Part shown: piece by piece, positions 33,314 to 44,981 of the stretch
Numbering within the stretch: position 1 is the stretch's first letter
How the letters are laid out: each line of letters opens with the position of its first letter
Notes under the pieces: model-generated
The model's input: the letters and a program-made list of their open reading frames with translations, nothing else
Database searches by the model: none
Told to the model about the DNA's origin: nothing
Assembly (NCBI GenBank): GCA_003952965.2
Contig: CM025849.1
Coordinates: forward strand, 4,015,875-4,079,874
DNA from: Morella rubra
Taxonomy: Eukaryota; Streptophyta; Magnoliopsida; Fagales; Myricaceae
DNA length: 64,000 nucleotides
Direction: 5' to 3'
Translations under genes and position numbers: made by a program

Positions 33314-33945
33314 TCAAATTTTTACTGACTAACGTCCAAATTGTAAATTGAGGTGCAAAAGACAAACTAATTTGTAATTTGGATTATAATGCGGCAAATT
33401 TGATAATATTGCGTGTAAATTATAAAATTTATTGTAGTTAGAATAAACAATTTGGATTGTAACTTGAGGTGAAAAGCCTAAAATTTCGTGTTTAAAAGTT
33501 CTAAAACAATAAACAGTCCTCCAAATACCATCGTCCAAATGCAACATAGTATCAATTTTTCAAGCACTCGAAATGTTTATGTACATAGTGTACAAGTTGG
33601 GTTGGTTTATTGGGAAATAAAGAATTCCCATGGCCTCTAAAGTCTAAATGATTCAATAGAATGCCCCGCCCCATTTTATTCCCTTAAAATTCTCCCATTT
33701 ATTGGGCAAATACGTGTAATCTGTCCCCCAAACTTTGTTTTTTTTTTCAGTTTTTATCAAGGGTGACCTCAAGCAACCTCATTTCTTGACCAAAAAAGTG
33801 AAAACTGCCGCTTACAAAAAAAAAAAAAAAAGGGTGAAATCTACACTCTACCCCTTCTTCTTAAAATTAAGCATTTGCGTTCTTCCTCATATTTTTTAAA
33901 AAAAAAAAAATTAAACTATTAAATTTTAAAAAGGAAATGTAACTA

Positions 33946-34242
33946 ACTAATTACCCACTAACCACGGAAGTGGTTGCTCAATTAGTCTTGGCGTTCGCTC
34001 GAAACAGGGCTAAAGGGCTAGAGGTCCTTAGATTGAACCCCCCCGCAACCAAGGTTAGTTGCACTTTCGTGGTGTTGTGGTGACAGTCTAAATCCCACGG
34101 TTTAGTAGCTATGGCTCAATCCAGACATTCTGCGACAAGTAGGAAAGCCCTTATAGTCACGTCCAAGGGGAGCTGGTAACGCTTGGTAGCCCCCTTCCAC
34201 CCTTTTTCAAAAAAAAAAAAAAAAAAACTAATTACCCACTAA
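33946..34242 (+). mobile_element. tRNA-derived SINE with 16-bp target duplication
   Basis: The element is 33962-34226 (265 bp). It opens with a tRNA-like head: a box A-like TGGTTGCTCAATTAGTCTTGGCG near 33970 and a box B-like GGTCCTTAGATTGAACCCC near 34030, as used by RNA polymerase III. A tRNA-unrelated body follows, ending in CCACCCTTTTTC and about 18 A residues (34209-34226). The flanks ACTAATTACCCACTAA at 33946-33961 and 34227-34242 are identical over 16 bp, a clean target-site duplication from LINE-driven insertion, so it is relatively young. Confidence 0.88.
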
Positions 34243-34348
34243 TTTCATCATTTATAGACCGAAAGCTCCCTCATTAATTTCAGACTAACTAAAATTTAAA
34301 AATGAAATATATAAGTAATGAAAAAAAAAACTTATAAATAAACCATGA

Positions 34349-34371
34349 TAATATGTGTGTGTGTGTGTGTG
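34349..34371. repeat. (GT)n microsatellite
   Basis: A run of about eleven TG/GT dinucleotides in the spacer. Confidence 0.85.
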
Positions 34372-37300
34372 AGCTATGGAAAATGGAAAAGAATTATATG
34401 TTTTTTTTTATCATATGCTTTCTCTTTGTTTAGTAAATATTAAGCTCAAATTAATTTTTAAAAGATAAAGTAATATAACTTTTATTTTATCCTTAAAGTA
34501 TAAAATGTGTTAGCTAAAATTACTATTTCAAAAAGATAATCCAAAATTGAATGTAAGATTAATTACTCTTCCTCAACATGGTACATGACCACCAATATAT
34601 TACGAGTTTTTCAATCCGGCGTAAATAGAGCTCTTTACTTTCACATTATGTTCTTTTCTAAAACAGATTTAGATGATCCCCATAGCGTTTTGTCGTTAAG
34701 TGGACAGATAATGAAATTATGTAAACTTGTGTTAAGATCCAAACTTTCACTAGGTTATGGAAGTTCAATAGACAGGGGAAGATATTTGAGATTAAATCGA
34801 ACCACGCTACTGAGTTCTCTAAAACCAATGAAGCCATCAAGTTTAGTTTGGCCGTTATTTACATCCCATATGCTTTTCAATAATTTCTTGAGAGACCGAT
34901 ATTCAACTTTTTGAGTATACCACTTTCACAAATAATATATCGAATTTATATTTAGGTAATTTGCTAGAGAGTAATCGTGGAAAGAATATACTGAACTTTA
35001 AACTAAGTGCAACCTTTTAGTGCATACTATTCTCAATTCTGCAGCACTCTGCGCGAGATGTTGAGACGACATAGAGACAACTGCTTGTGAGTTTTTGGAG
35101 AATGGAAAATGTGGATGTGCTAGAGCCACAGTTGCGGTCGGAGACATAAGTATTTCGGCGGTTATCTTTACGTACAAAACAAAGACCCCATATGGTTGCT
35201 TAGGTAGAGGAGATCTAAATACGATGAGAGATTAGTCTCGCGTAGAGTCAACCAGTCCACCAATGTTGATGGTCTACAGTACTCACTCAACCTAGTCACA
35301 GAATACTGCGCAGATTACCTAGCTGTTTTTGAAGGAACTTACTCTTCTCATACCTATATGTACATTTAGCGCTTTTTGTCCTTAACAAGTGATTACCCAG
35401 TGAATTGCCCCGAGAATTCAAGAAAAGTAATCACTAAATATCTATTAGACTTTTTACGTTATGACATTCAGAAATAGGAAGACAAATTCGAGTGTTGCAT
35501 ATTGATTAATACGATGCTCACTAATAGTATGATGTTATTGGGCGTGAAACTATAAATGAATTGCCTTCTTCCTACTTTATGGTGGTGTGAGCGCGGCGTC
35601 ATGAGGGTGAACTATCTTTCCTCCAGTGTTGAATCATCAGTAATTCTTCTGGTTCCATTACTCCACGCGAGTAATATTTTCGTATAGTATTTCTATACTT
35701 TAGAGATCTTGTATATATAAGCTGATGTTAAAGCGTATATCACATATTTTGTGCATCATTTATATATAATTATCCTCAATTTGAGGGAGTGTATATACAT
35801 ATGAGATATCGAGTTATAGCTGTGACTAAGTTATAGAATAATGTATCTATTTATAAAATTTCAACATTCATTTTGTGAATGCCTACTCATGAGAATCATG
35901 AGCATCAATTTATCTCACATGTTACGAGCGAAAAGAGTGCACACACATGAAGGGTTGCCTTAAAAACATTCTATATATATAGGTCTGTTTCCATGCAATC
36001 TGCATCAGGGCACTCATCTTCCTCAAACGAGAAGTCAATAAGCAAGTAGAATTACCCAAATATTTTTATATCGGGTACGGAAGTGAAGCAACACACCAGA
36101 GCTCTTGAAGCCGACCGAAATCCGGCCAGAACAACTCAAAAACAACTATTTAAAGAAGTCTATGGTTTTAATATGTGTATAAGTATTATTTCTCTTTTTT
36201 TATCTCATTTGCTACAGTTATATTACCAATGTTCTACTTTGATAGATTTTAGTTTAGTCTGAAATTAATTGTATGGAGCAATGATTCCGCGTCCATCTCA
36301 GTATATTGTAACAATTTGAGTGTGGGTACATTACTTTCATATTTTTTTATGATTTATAGGTATTCTTAATTGGAGCTATTTTGTATATATACGTTGGTGG
36401 AAGGTGAGGACTCTATCTTATATGATGCGCCAGTCTACCAAACAAGCCCTTCCTCACTCCCTTTGATAGAGGAACGTGAAGGCTTACTTACAGGCGATGA
36501 TCCTATTCCGTAATACGTCCGCAGATCTATACAATGTCTGGGATTGTGGAGAGATCCATAGCGTCAACTAAAATACCCGCCTGGAGAAGTTGTTACGTAA
36601 CTTGGATTACAACACGATCTAAATTATACTATACACCAGATCGGTCTAAAATAAGTTGAGTCTTCTTAACCTGTTGTAACAATTAGTAATTTGGCGATAG
36701 GGGGTGGTCAGATTCAATTTGAGAGGGTAAAGCCTGCTTTAGACCATTTTATAGATGCCTCTGTTATCATTGAGTCGTAGGAACCCACCAGATATGAGGC
36801 GAACCACTGTAGAGTCAACCATTAAGTATCGACAATCATTTTCTTTTTTCCGCTCGCGCTTAAGTTGAGGGTATTCAGTATATAGTAGATTTACGAAGTA
36901 TTGCTGCATTATTAATATAGATGATTATAGCTGTTTAAGTTGGTTTGGTATATATAGTATATCTTCTAAATAGAGTTATTTGAGGAGAATGGTATTAACG
37001 TCAATGCTTATATAGTGTTGTAAAGAAGAAAATGAGGGTGAGGTGTGTAGATTTACCTTCTCTTTGGTTGAATTTATTTTTGTATTTGTCAGAAGCCGTA
37101 ATCAAACTATGTATATATCTTTTCTAGCTCTTGGGATCTTTGTTCACCATACTAAGGAAGTAGAGTGTTTGATCAATTGAAGGTCACCGTGTAGGATAGA
37201 AATAAGTCTTAAGAAATATCAAACACACTATCTCCATGTATCTTGTACACTAGATGCCCAATTAAAGATGTTGGGGACGAATATTTATAAGTGGGAATAC

Positions 37301-37918
37301 ACACAGAGGGGAACGCAGTGCATTGCTCTTATTGCTTAGTGAATCCAGAAATTGTAAAGAGGTACTTGTAAAGAAGCTATGGAAGAGAGCGTCTTTGATT
37401 TTCCGCGCCTCCAATAATCAAACCATAGCCTAATAACGAGCAATTACCGTTCGATTAGAGTACTATTAGTGAATAAACCATTCTCGCTTCCGTCGAGGTC
37501 TACGGTCACTTTAAGTAAAATACCAATATCGCCTTGAAATTACGTATACGTAATTATAGTCATTCTTATATATCGTCACTAATAGATTCGCGTACCAGAA
37601 TATGGGAAATATATTGCGCCTTAAGGACTGTGTTTTCATCATGGAATACTTTGTATGAAACTATTACTGTTATATAACACACAAGCGAACATAATTTTTA
37701 GGATCTTTTTCCTCTCAGCTTACTAATGTTGGTACCATTCACGGAATCGTATTGTTCTTGATTCTATGAGACATATCTATCACCATAATTTTATCACATC
37801 TACATCGCATATCTATTTGAAGTGAGGGAGGATGTCCACGCATGGATTAAATAGCGCAAGCGATTAAGGGAATTTTGCTCATTGTGAGTATTGTTGGAAC
37901 TCGCATCAACTATTTAAC

Positions 37919-40764
37919 ACAATTTGGACGTTAGTCAGTAAAAATTTGAGGGATAAGTACATTTTTGTACACTTCGACTACAATAAGGCTCTTGACACTA
38001 AGCTCTTTAGTCTCTTATATTTGTTATATTGCACTAACAAACTATTGATTTTAAACATTTTATACCTACATTAAAATTTTCTATCAATTTTGAAGAGAAA
38101 TTGATTTCTTGGAAACTAAAATTACAATTCTACCCTTAGATAGTCAAAAAAAATTATAGGCAAAATATTATCATTTCACATACCAATTTTTATTTTTTAT
38201 TTTTTCATTTAAATTGCTGAAAATTTTTAATGGAATGTGTAAAGTGTTTGAAATTAATAGTTGATGGTGCGGTGTGACACAGATAATAGATTATGATGCA
38301 AAGTGTCAAGATTCACATTTTTAGAAAATGTAAAATGTATTTATCCCAAATTTTAATTTAGGGTACATAGTATAAAACTATAGGTAGTTTTGATGAGCAA
38401 TGTCTGAAATTTGGTAATTTCATATACAAGTTAGAAAATATGTGATTGTTAGAAGGTGTAAAGTGTATTTTTTTTTTCTTTAAACATTTTATTTACTCAG
38501 TGCAGTCTTCAATCTCCTAAAAGTACACAACATCCTCAGATAATGTTACTTGTTGTGTATCTGTGTGCAGAGTGTTTTTTTTTTTTGCTTTTTTGAACTT
38601 TATGCGAACGAGGCGTAGTCACAAAATTTGTGTCGTCTTAGATCTATGTAGCTGCGCTTGTATGCTTCGTTTTTCTTTGCCCTTTCTGTAGAATTTTGCT
38701 TATTTATGTCTTCTTGATCATTATTCATTCGCAACTTATCTAAACTTTCCCAGCTTCAAACTTATTTATGGACGCAGGCTTTGGCCCAACAATGGAGCGA
38801 ACCCAGTAGGCAGCCTTTCAGCTCACTGTTCTCAGCTCTTCTATTTCGCCTTTTGTCCTATCCCCGGCCCTGGGCCTGGCTCCCAAAGACTGACCTGTAG
38901 GACTTTAGGCCACGAAAAGAAACGCAACTGGTAACTTTTGTTCCCTCCCCACGGGTTCATCGACGAAAATGGTCCGTTGGATTCCATCTCTATCGCCCAG
39001 TCCCCACATATTCTGAGAAGTAATAGAGGCCCATACGGGAACCCAAACAAATTCGCCTAGAACAAAAAGGAGAGAACCCAACAATTTCTTTAGTCTAGGC
39101 CCCTCAAATTATACAGAACCTACCCAACTGGGCTCAACGTAAAATGAAAAAAAGAAGCTCAGTTTGGGATCAGTTATCAATTTACCCGCACAAGAGGTAG
39201 AGGAATAGGTCTGTACGTAGCTCTGTGTTTCGTTATTGTTTTTAAGGCAAGGTAACCAGATAGGCGAAAATTACATTCGAGCTTAGTAAGAAAATGCCTC
39301 CAAGTTCAAGGGAATTGGAGAAGAGTATATGGGATGAAATTTGCACTTGGTGAATTTTAGAGGGCTTCCCAAGAGCCAAAGCTAGGTTTGTAGGTTGCCA
39401 ATGCCAAATGTGAGGTGGCCTAACTTTTGAAGAAAGCAATCGCTGGAGGCGTGCTAGGATCAAGTGGGCGCACCCTTAGCCCACTACAAAGCCTGGGCGG
39501 CGAGAGTTGGGGCATTGTCGCCACACAATGCTCTTTTGGCTGCTAACCAGTTTCTCTTTTTAGAGTGTATAAGACGTCACCCAGCAAGTAGAATGAATAA
39601 TGTTGATGCTGGCTTGCAGGGAGCTTAGGAAACAAAAATATATCAAATTAAAATTAAAAAAAAAAGCATCCCAGGACCACAAAAGATTGGAAAAGTCACA
39701 AACGTGGATTGAATTTTTGTTATCTTTTCAGTAATGCCCATTCAAAAATACCCTCCAGCTTAAAAATAGTATTACTGGACCTCCAAAGGAATGTATGTTT
39801 TTGTATAGTAGTTTGGGGACTCCTAAAAGCGGAGGAGTTTCATCGTTATAGGGTGTGAGCAAAAGAAAGAGATATGAGTAGAATTAAAGAGGAGGACCCC
39901 ACAAATTTTCCAATTCTCTGTAAGACTGCAAGTTTCCATGCCGGCCTGCTATACGATTTCAGACACTGTTCACACCGAAATGGAAGATGACAAGAAAGGA
40001 AAGATCCTCCATTTTACCCACGTCTTGGAAAAGGAGTACTATATTTTCATGGTCCATGATGGAGATGGAACGCACAAACATTTGAATCATTATTCATTAT
40101 TGCGTAACATATGTGAAAGTTCCAATAGCCACGTCTTTCAGTTTCCAGCTGATCAGAATATGGAATCTCGTTGACAGAAAAAAAAAAAAAGATGGCACAA
40201 TGAATCGATTAGGAAAATTTCTTTTCTTTTCCGCGTTATTCTGTGAAGTGCAGAGAACAGAACACAATACGGATCTTGTACGAACAATTTGGCGTCGTTG
40301 AGTATAGATCAAGGGAATCACAGAAGTGGGATTCATATATATCATGCGCATCACCGGGTAGTTGAAACAGCCGTGGACTAAACGCCCTAGAGCACAGAAA
40401 AGTTGCTCGTTTTTGTTTTTGTTCAGAAGTCTAAGCAAGCTGGGTTGCTGATTCTCCACAACTTGTAATGAGATGAGGCAAAGAGGTGGTGGGGGCATGC
40501 ATGCACGGGCAAGAAAACGAGCCTATGATATGCCCAATGTCCATGAGTGCACTGGCTAAGCTAGTCCCCGAAAACACACCAGAACTTGGGGCACGGTTGG
40601 TACTTCGCATCTAGCTAATAGAATTGACACTGTACGTCCAGCAGAACTATTATCACTGCTGCTTAATTTGTCACGTATATATATATTTTGGCAGCATACT
40701 TTTCTCGTCTCGTGAACATTTAGACGCCTGGCTGGCCATGTGACGGGCGGGCCTGGCTATAGTT
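37919..40764 (-). repeat. Large inverted duplication, right arm
   Basis: Inverse copy of 30502-33344, near-identical. It runs into the assembly gap at 40765, so its outer boundary is unknown; the left arm counterpart continues as subtilase-proximal duplicated DNA. It carries the mirror MITE at 37950-38347 and the inverted segmental duplication copy. Near-identity over 2.8 kb means a very recent event, ongoing gene conversion, or an assembly artefact. Confidence 0.95.
37950..38347. mobile_element. MULE-like MITE (right arm copy)
   Basis: Mirror of 32918-33313, with GGGATAAG at 37950 and TTATCCC ending at 38347. It was duplicated with the arm, not inserted independently. Confidence 0.6.
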
Positions 40765-41764
40765 NNNNNNNNNNNNNNNNNNNNNNNNNNNNNNNNNNNN
40801 NNNNNNNNNNNNNNNNNNNNNNNNNNNNNNNNNNNNNNNNNNNNNNNNNNNNNNNNNNNNNNNNNNNNNNNNNNNNNNNNNNNNNNNNNNNNNNNNNNNN
40901 NNNNNNNNNNNNNNNNNNNNNNNNNNNNNNNNNNNNNNNNNNNNNNNNNNNNNNNNNNNNNNNNNNNNNNNNNNNNNNNNNNNNNNNNNNNNNNNNNNNN
41001 NNNNNNNNNNNNNNNNNNNNNNNNNNNNNNNNNNNNNNNNNNNNNNNNNNNNNNNNNNNNNNNNNNNNNNNNNNNNNNNNNNNNNNNNNNNNNNNNNNNN
41101 NNNNNNNNNNNNNNNNNNNNNNNNNNNNNNNNNNNNNNNNNNNNNNNNNNNNNNNNNNNNNNNNNNNNNNNNNNNNNNNNNNNNNNNNNNNNNNNNNNNN
41201 NNNNNNNNNNNNNNNNNNNNNNNNNNNNNNNNNNNNNNNNNNNNNNNNNNNNNNNNNNNNNNNNNNNNNNNNNNNNNNNNNNNNNNNNNNNNNNNNNNNN
41301 NNNNNNNNNNNNNNNNNNNNNNNNNNNNNNNNNNNNNNNNNNNNNNNNNNNNNNNNNNNNNNNNNNNNNNNNNNNNNNNNNNNNNNNNNNNNNNNNNNNN
41401 NNNNNNNNNNNNNNNNNNNNNNNNNNNNNNNNNNNNNNNNNNNNNNNNNNNNNNNNNNNNNNNNNNNNNNNNNNNNNNNNNNNNNNNNNNNNNNNNNNNN
41501 NNNNNNNNNNNNNNNNNNNNNNNNNNNNNNNNNNNNNNNNNNNNNNNNNNNNNNNNNNNNNNNNNNNNNNNNNNNNNNNNNNNNNNNNNNNNNNNNNNNN
41601 NNNNNNNNNNNNNNNNNNNNNNNNNNNNNNNNNNNNNNNNNNNNNNNNNNNNNNNNNNNNNNNNNNNNNNNNNNNNNNNNNNNNNNNNNNNNNNNNNNNN
41701 NNNNNNNNNNNNNNNNNNNNNNNNNNNNNNNNNNNNNNNNNNNNNNNNNNNNNNNNNNNNNNNN
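40765..41764. other. Assembly gap, exactly 1000 N
   Basis: A run of 1000 undetermined bases, a conventional scaffold gap size, so its true length is not known. It separates the end of the inverted right arm from the noisy duplicated DUF247 3' region. Confidence 1.
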
Positions 41765-42442
41765 ATTGGGCCAGGTGCAGGTTTGCATAATTTAAAGATT
41801 AAAGAAAGTTAGTAGCCCAAAAGCCAGAGACCTCTGTGTTGCCATTGGTATTTGGGTTATCTTCAGCAGTTTCTTTTATTCTATTAGTAATAATCGATCG
41901 CCTATTGAAGGGTGTTTTTAAGCCCGCCACTGGACTTGGCCCTAAATAGATTTTAGTATTGGAGTTATAATTTAAATAATAAATTTTTTATCTACTTATC
42001 AACTTAAATTTTTAAGATGAATGATAGATTTACATTTATCTTGTCTGAAATGGAAGTATAGAGATAGTATGTGAAAATATTTGTTCAGGACTTTTTTAGC
42101 TCGGTTCAATGCTTGTCGGCTTCTGTGAGAAATTGGACTCCGAACAAAGAAGTTGAAGAACTCACCAATCCTAGAAGAAAGTTAGTAGCACAGAAGCCAG
42201 AGGATTCAAGAGTAACAGAGTACAAATCTTATTTGCTGAGACGAAACACCCAAGCTGCTAAACAGTAGCTATATATAGTGCCGACACAAACTTATAACCA
42301 CGTGAAATTATTTGGTAAAAACCTACTAAGATGAAGAGGAAATCCCGACATAAACGGGATTACATTATTCAGATGCCATCCGATGCAACAAATTAAAGAC
42401 AAACCAGTCCAACAAGCACTAAATTACAGATCCATGCATGCT

Positions 42443-42645
42443 TTAAGCCTTCATGACGAAAGGCCTGAGGAAATTCCAGAAAGCGAAACCCAGGACCATG
42501 AGTCCAGCGATAGTTGCAGTGCCTCTCCAAAAATTGCTGAAATAGGTACTTGCCAAGGCTGCCACGATATGATTCCAAGGGCTTTCGTAGAATTTGTTCA
42601 GCCTTTTACAAAGGCCTTTCTCAGGGTCTCCGTCGCGATCAAATT
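42443..42645 (-). pseudogene. DUF247 (UPF0481) gene, C-terminal part, cut off by a Copia insertion
   Basis: Minus-strand frame that ends at TAA (complement 42443-42445). It reads FDRDGDPEKG, FYESPWNHIVAALAS, TYFSNFWRGTATIAG and LMVLGFAFWNFLRPFV. The conserved YF.N.WR region followed by a hydrophobic segment is the usual C-terminus of plant DUF247 membrane-associated proteins. It is the continuation of 53651-54851, from which it is separated by the 10 kb Copia element; the junction is the AAATT target site (42641-42645). The frame does not join that of the N-terminal part directly (one base out), implying a small indel near the junction. A degraded second copy is at about 43345-43581. Function of DUF247 proteins is mostly unknown; some act in self-incompatibility of grasses. 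Confidence 0.75.
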
Positions 42646-43344
42646 TGTTAGCCCAAGATTGTTTTTGCAAACATCTTCCATTGATTTTGATGATAACAAA
42701 GTCTATAAGTTTTTAAGGACTTTAGATTTTACATTGTCAATCCTTTTTCTTAAAAGGATTTATGTCAAGTATCATTGTTTCTGCAGTTTGCATAATTTAA
42801 AGATTAAAGAAGTTAGAGCCCAAAGCCAGAGACTCTGTGTGCATTGTATTTGGGTTTCTTCAGCAGTTTCTTTTATTCATAGTAATAATCGATCGCCTAT
42901 TGAAGGTGTTTTTAAGCCGCCACTGGATAATAGTAGTATTGGGTTATAATTTAATAATAAATTTTTTATCTACTTATCAACTTAATTTTTAAGATGAATG
43001 ATAGATTTACATTTCTTGTCTGAAATGGAGTATAGAGATAGTATGTGAAAATATTTGTTCAGGACTTTTTTAGCTCGGTTCAATGCTTGTCGGCTTCTGT
43101 GAGAAATTGGACTCCGAACAAAGAAGCTGAAGAACTCACCAATCCTAGAAGAAGTTAGTAGCAAGAAGCCAGAGGATTCAAGAGTAACAGAGTACAAATC
43201 TTATTTGCTGAGACGAAACACCAAGCTGCTAAACAGTAGCTATATATAGTGCCGACACAAACTTATAACACGTGAAATTATTTGGTAAAAACTACTAATG
43301 AAGAGGAAATCCCGAAAAACGGGATTCATTATTCAGATGCCATC

Positions 43345-43581
43345 GATGCAACAAATTAAAGACACCAGTCCAACAGCACTAAATACAGATCCATGCTGCT
43401 TTAACCTTTGACGAAAGGCCTGAGGAAATTCAGAAAGCGAAACCCAGGACCATGAGTCCACGATAGTTGCAGTGCCTCTCCAAAAATTGCGAATAGGTAC
43501 TTGCCAAGGCTCACGATTCCAAGGGCTTCGTAGAATTTGTTCAGCTTTTACAAGCTTTCGGGTCTCCGTCGCGATCAAATT
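43345..43581 (-). pseudogene. Second, indel-riddled copy of the DUF247 C-terminus
   Basis: Same sequence as 42443-42645 with many small deletions, so the frame is broken repeatedly; recognisable pieces are SPWN and NFWRGTATI. It directly adjoins the true 5' LTR (43582), whereas the cleaner copy adjoins only the first 137 bp of LTR. Most likely one of the two copies is an assembly duplicate. Confidence 0.7.
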
Positions 43582-44949
43582 TGTAGCCCAAGATTGTTTT
43601 TGCAAACAATCTTCAATTGATTTTGATGATAACAAAGTTCTTTTTTAAGACTTTAGATTTTACATTGTCAATCCTTTCTCTTAAAAGGATTTATGTCAAG
43701 TATCATTGTTTCTCTCTTTATAAAATCTCTCTAAGCTACTTGATCTTCATTGTTCTTGTTAAATGATCATCTTTTTTTATTGTAAATGGTTTTGAGAATA
43801 TTGAATTGGGATAGTTGTTGTTAAAGAACATTTTTTTATGACTAAGTGTTGGAAGTGTCGACACATTGACCATGTGTCGACACATTGAACTAACTCCCGA
43901 GAGTTTGCTTTCAGGCCATTCAAATGATTTTTTTGGCTAAGTATGGAAGTGTCGACACATTGAAGTGTCGACACATTAACACTCCCGAAAGTTTGCTTGC
44001 CATTCAAAATGATTTTTTGACTAAGTATGGGAAGTGTCGACACATTTGTCGACACATTGAACTAACACCCGAGACTTCTTTTCTTGGTCAAAGTTAATGT
44101 GTCAGCACATACCACAAGTGTCGACACATTGTATTATTTTGCAGATTTCCTGAGCAACGTCAACTCATTCAAAAAGGTATCCAAATGTCTCAAATGACCT
44201 CCAACGGCACTCAAGCTTTACAAGAAGACCCTTGGTGCCCTAGAAGCTTTAAATAGAAGAAGATGGAGAGAGAAAAGAAAGAAGTGTGCGCCATTAACTC
44301 TTGCCCTAATTTCTAGAGAGAGAAAAAGCTTTCAAAGAGAAAGGAAGCTCCACCATCCAAGAAAGCTCGTACTCCCACCTGAAAATACTGTAGCTCTCTT
44401 GTGAATCTTGTCTCTTTGCACACCTCAGTACCTCATACTTGTTTATTCAGCTTAAAGAGCTTTTACTAAGATTCTCTTTGTACCCATTCTTGAAAAACAC
44501 GTGAGTGTTTGTGAAAAACACTTGTCCTACTTGTTGGTAGAAGAAATCCTCTAGGTTGTGAGGATTTGAGAGAGTGAGTTAAAGTGTAAGCTCAAAAACA
44601 CTTTGTAAAGGTTACTTAGCACCCGAGAAGCTAAGGTGTACTTACTATTTGGAAAATAGTGAAGGAAGCCCAAGGAAGTCAATAGCCTTGGGGGTGGACG
44701 TAGGCAAGTGTTGGCCGAACCACCTAAAAGTCACGGTGTCATCTCTCTATCCTTATCTCCATTTATTGTTGATATTTATTTGTTGCACTTGTTTGTCTTT
44801 TCCTTCATTCTCTATATTAGTCCTTGATTATATAGATTTATTCTCCTGCTCCTTAGATCGGATCCTTAGCATATTGGGTTTAAAAAGAAAAAGGAGAAAA
44901 GTTTTATAAAACCCAATTCACCCCTCTTGGGTTGTTTTTGACCTCTCAA
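43582..44949 (+). repeat. Copia 5' LTR
   Basis: Starts TGTAGCCCAAG (one T fewer than TGTTAGCCCAAG of the 3' LTR) and ends CCTCTCAA before the primer site. It contains clustered GTGTCGACAC motifs at about 43850-44130. A leader-like CT/GA-rich stretch with GAGAGAGAAAAG lies near 44260-44340. The TTGGGTTGTTTTTGACC end matches the 3' LTR closely. A putative frame at 44649-44909 is LTR sequence, also found at 53348, and not a gene. Confidence 0.9.
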
Positions 44950-44966
44950 TTGGTATCAGAGCTGAG
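44950..44966 (+). other. Copia primer binding site
   Basis: TTGGTATCAGAGCTGAGG directly follows the 5' LTR. It is complementary to the 3' end of plant initiator methionine tRNA, which primes minus-strand DNA synthesis. Confidence 0.85.
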
Positions 44967-44981
44967 GTTAGACGCTTTTAA

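Larger units (their letters stand above)
30502..33344 (+). repeat. Large inverted duplication, left arm
   Basis: This 2843-bp stretch is repeated in inverse orientation at 37919-40764 with only a few length differences (for example two extra A/T in an A-run near 33075/38190, and one base in the poly-T near 31080). Identical reading frames on opposite strands confirm the match (32215-32424 with 38841-39050; 31802-32023 with 39242-39463). The arm contains the outer segmental duplication, an unrecognised 1.2 kb (31460-32700) and a MITE (32918-33313). The inner end is sharp, at CGTCCAAATTGT. Confidence 0.95.
33345..37918. other. Spacer between the inverted arms
   Basis: 4574 bp separate the two arms. 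The first 900 bp are ordinary AT-rich DNA with a SINE. From about 34560 to 37918 I recognise no intact domain: stops are dense on both strands. A TTGAGGGAGTG phrase at about 35780, followed by TATATAC and later CATCTTCCTCAA near 36015, faintly resembles the polypurine tract and LTR of an old Copia element, but no partner LTR or pol motif supports this. A frame at 34585-34914 has no recognisable motif. Confidence 0.4.
41765..43581 (-). repeat. Tandem, noisy duplication of the DUF247 3' region
   Basis: The block from the gap (CAGGTTTGCATAATTTAAAG, about 41776) to 42782 recurs at 42783-43581 and beyond. Both copies read through the DUF247 C-terminus into the AAATT junction and the beginning of the Copia LTR (42646 and 43582). 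They differ by many single and small indels scattered through both. Copy one has extra bases (about 41808-41950), while copy two has lost bases in the coding part (about 43370-43560). Copy one keeps an open C-terminal frame. The pattern looks like an unmerged contig overlap with uncorrected long-read error next to the gap. Confidence 0.8.

Noticed and set aside
34585-34914. 109-residue frame in the spacer, considered as a viral or retroelement remnant
   Set aside because: No conserved motif of any retroelement or virus family could be recognised on either strand.
40740-41795. Long open frames across the N gap on both strands
   Set aside because: They consist of undetermined bases; no protein is supported.
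44649-44909. 86-residue frame starting MENSEGSPRKS, repeated at 53348-53608
   Set aside because: Both lie within the two Copia LTRs at the same relative position; identity reflects LTR duplication, not a gene.
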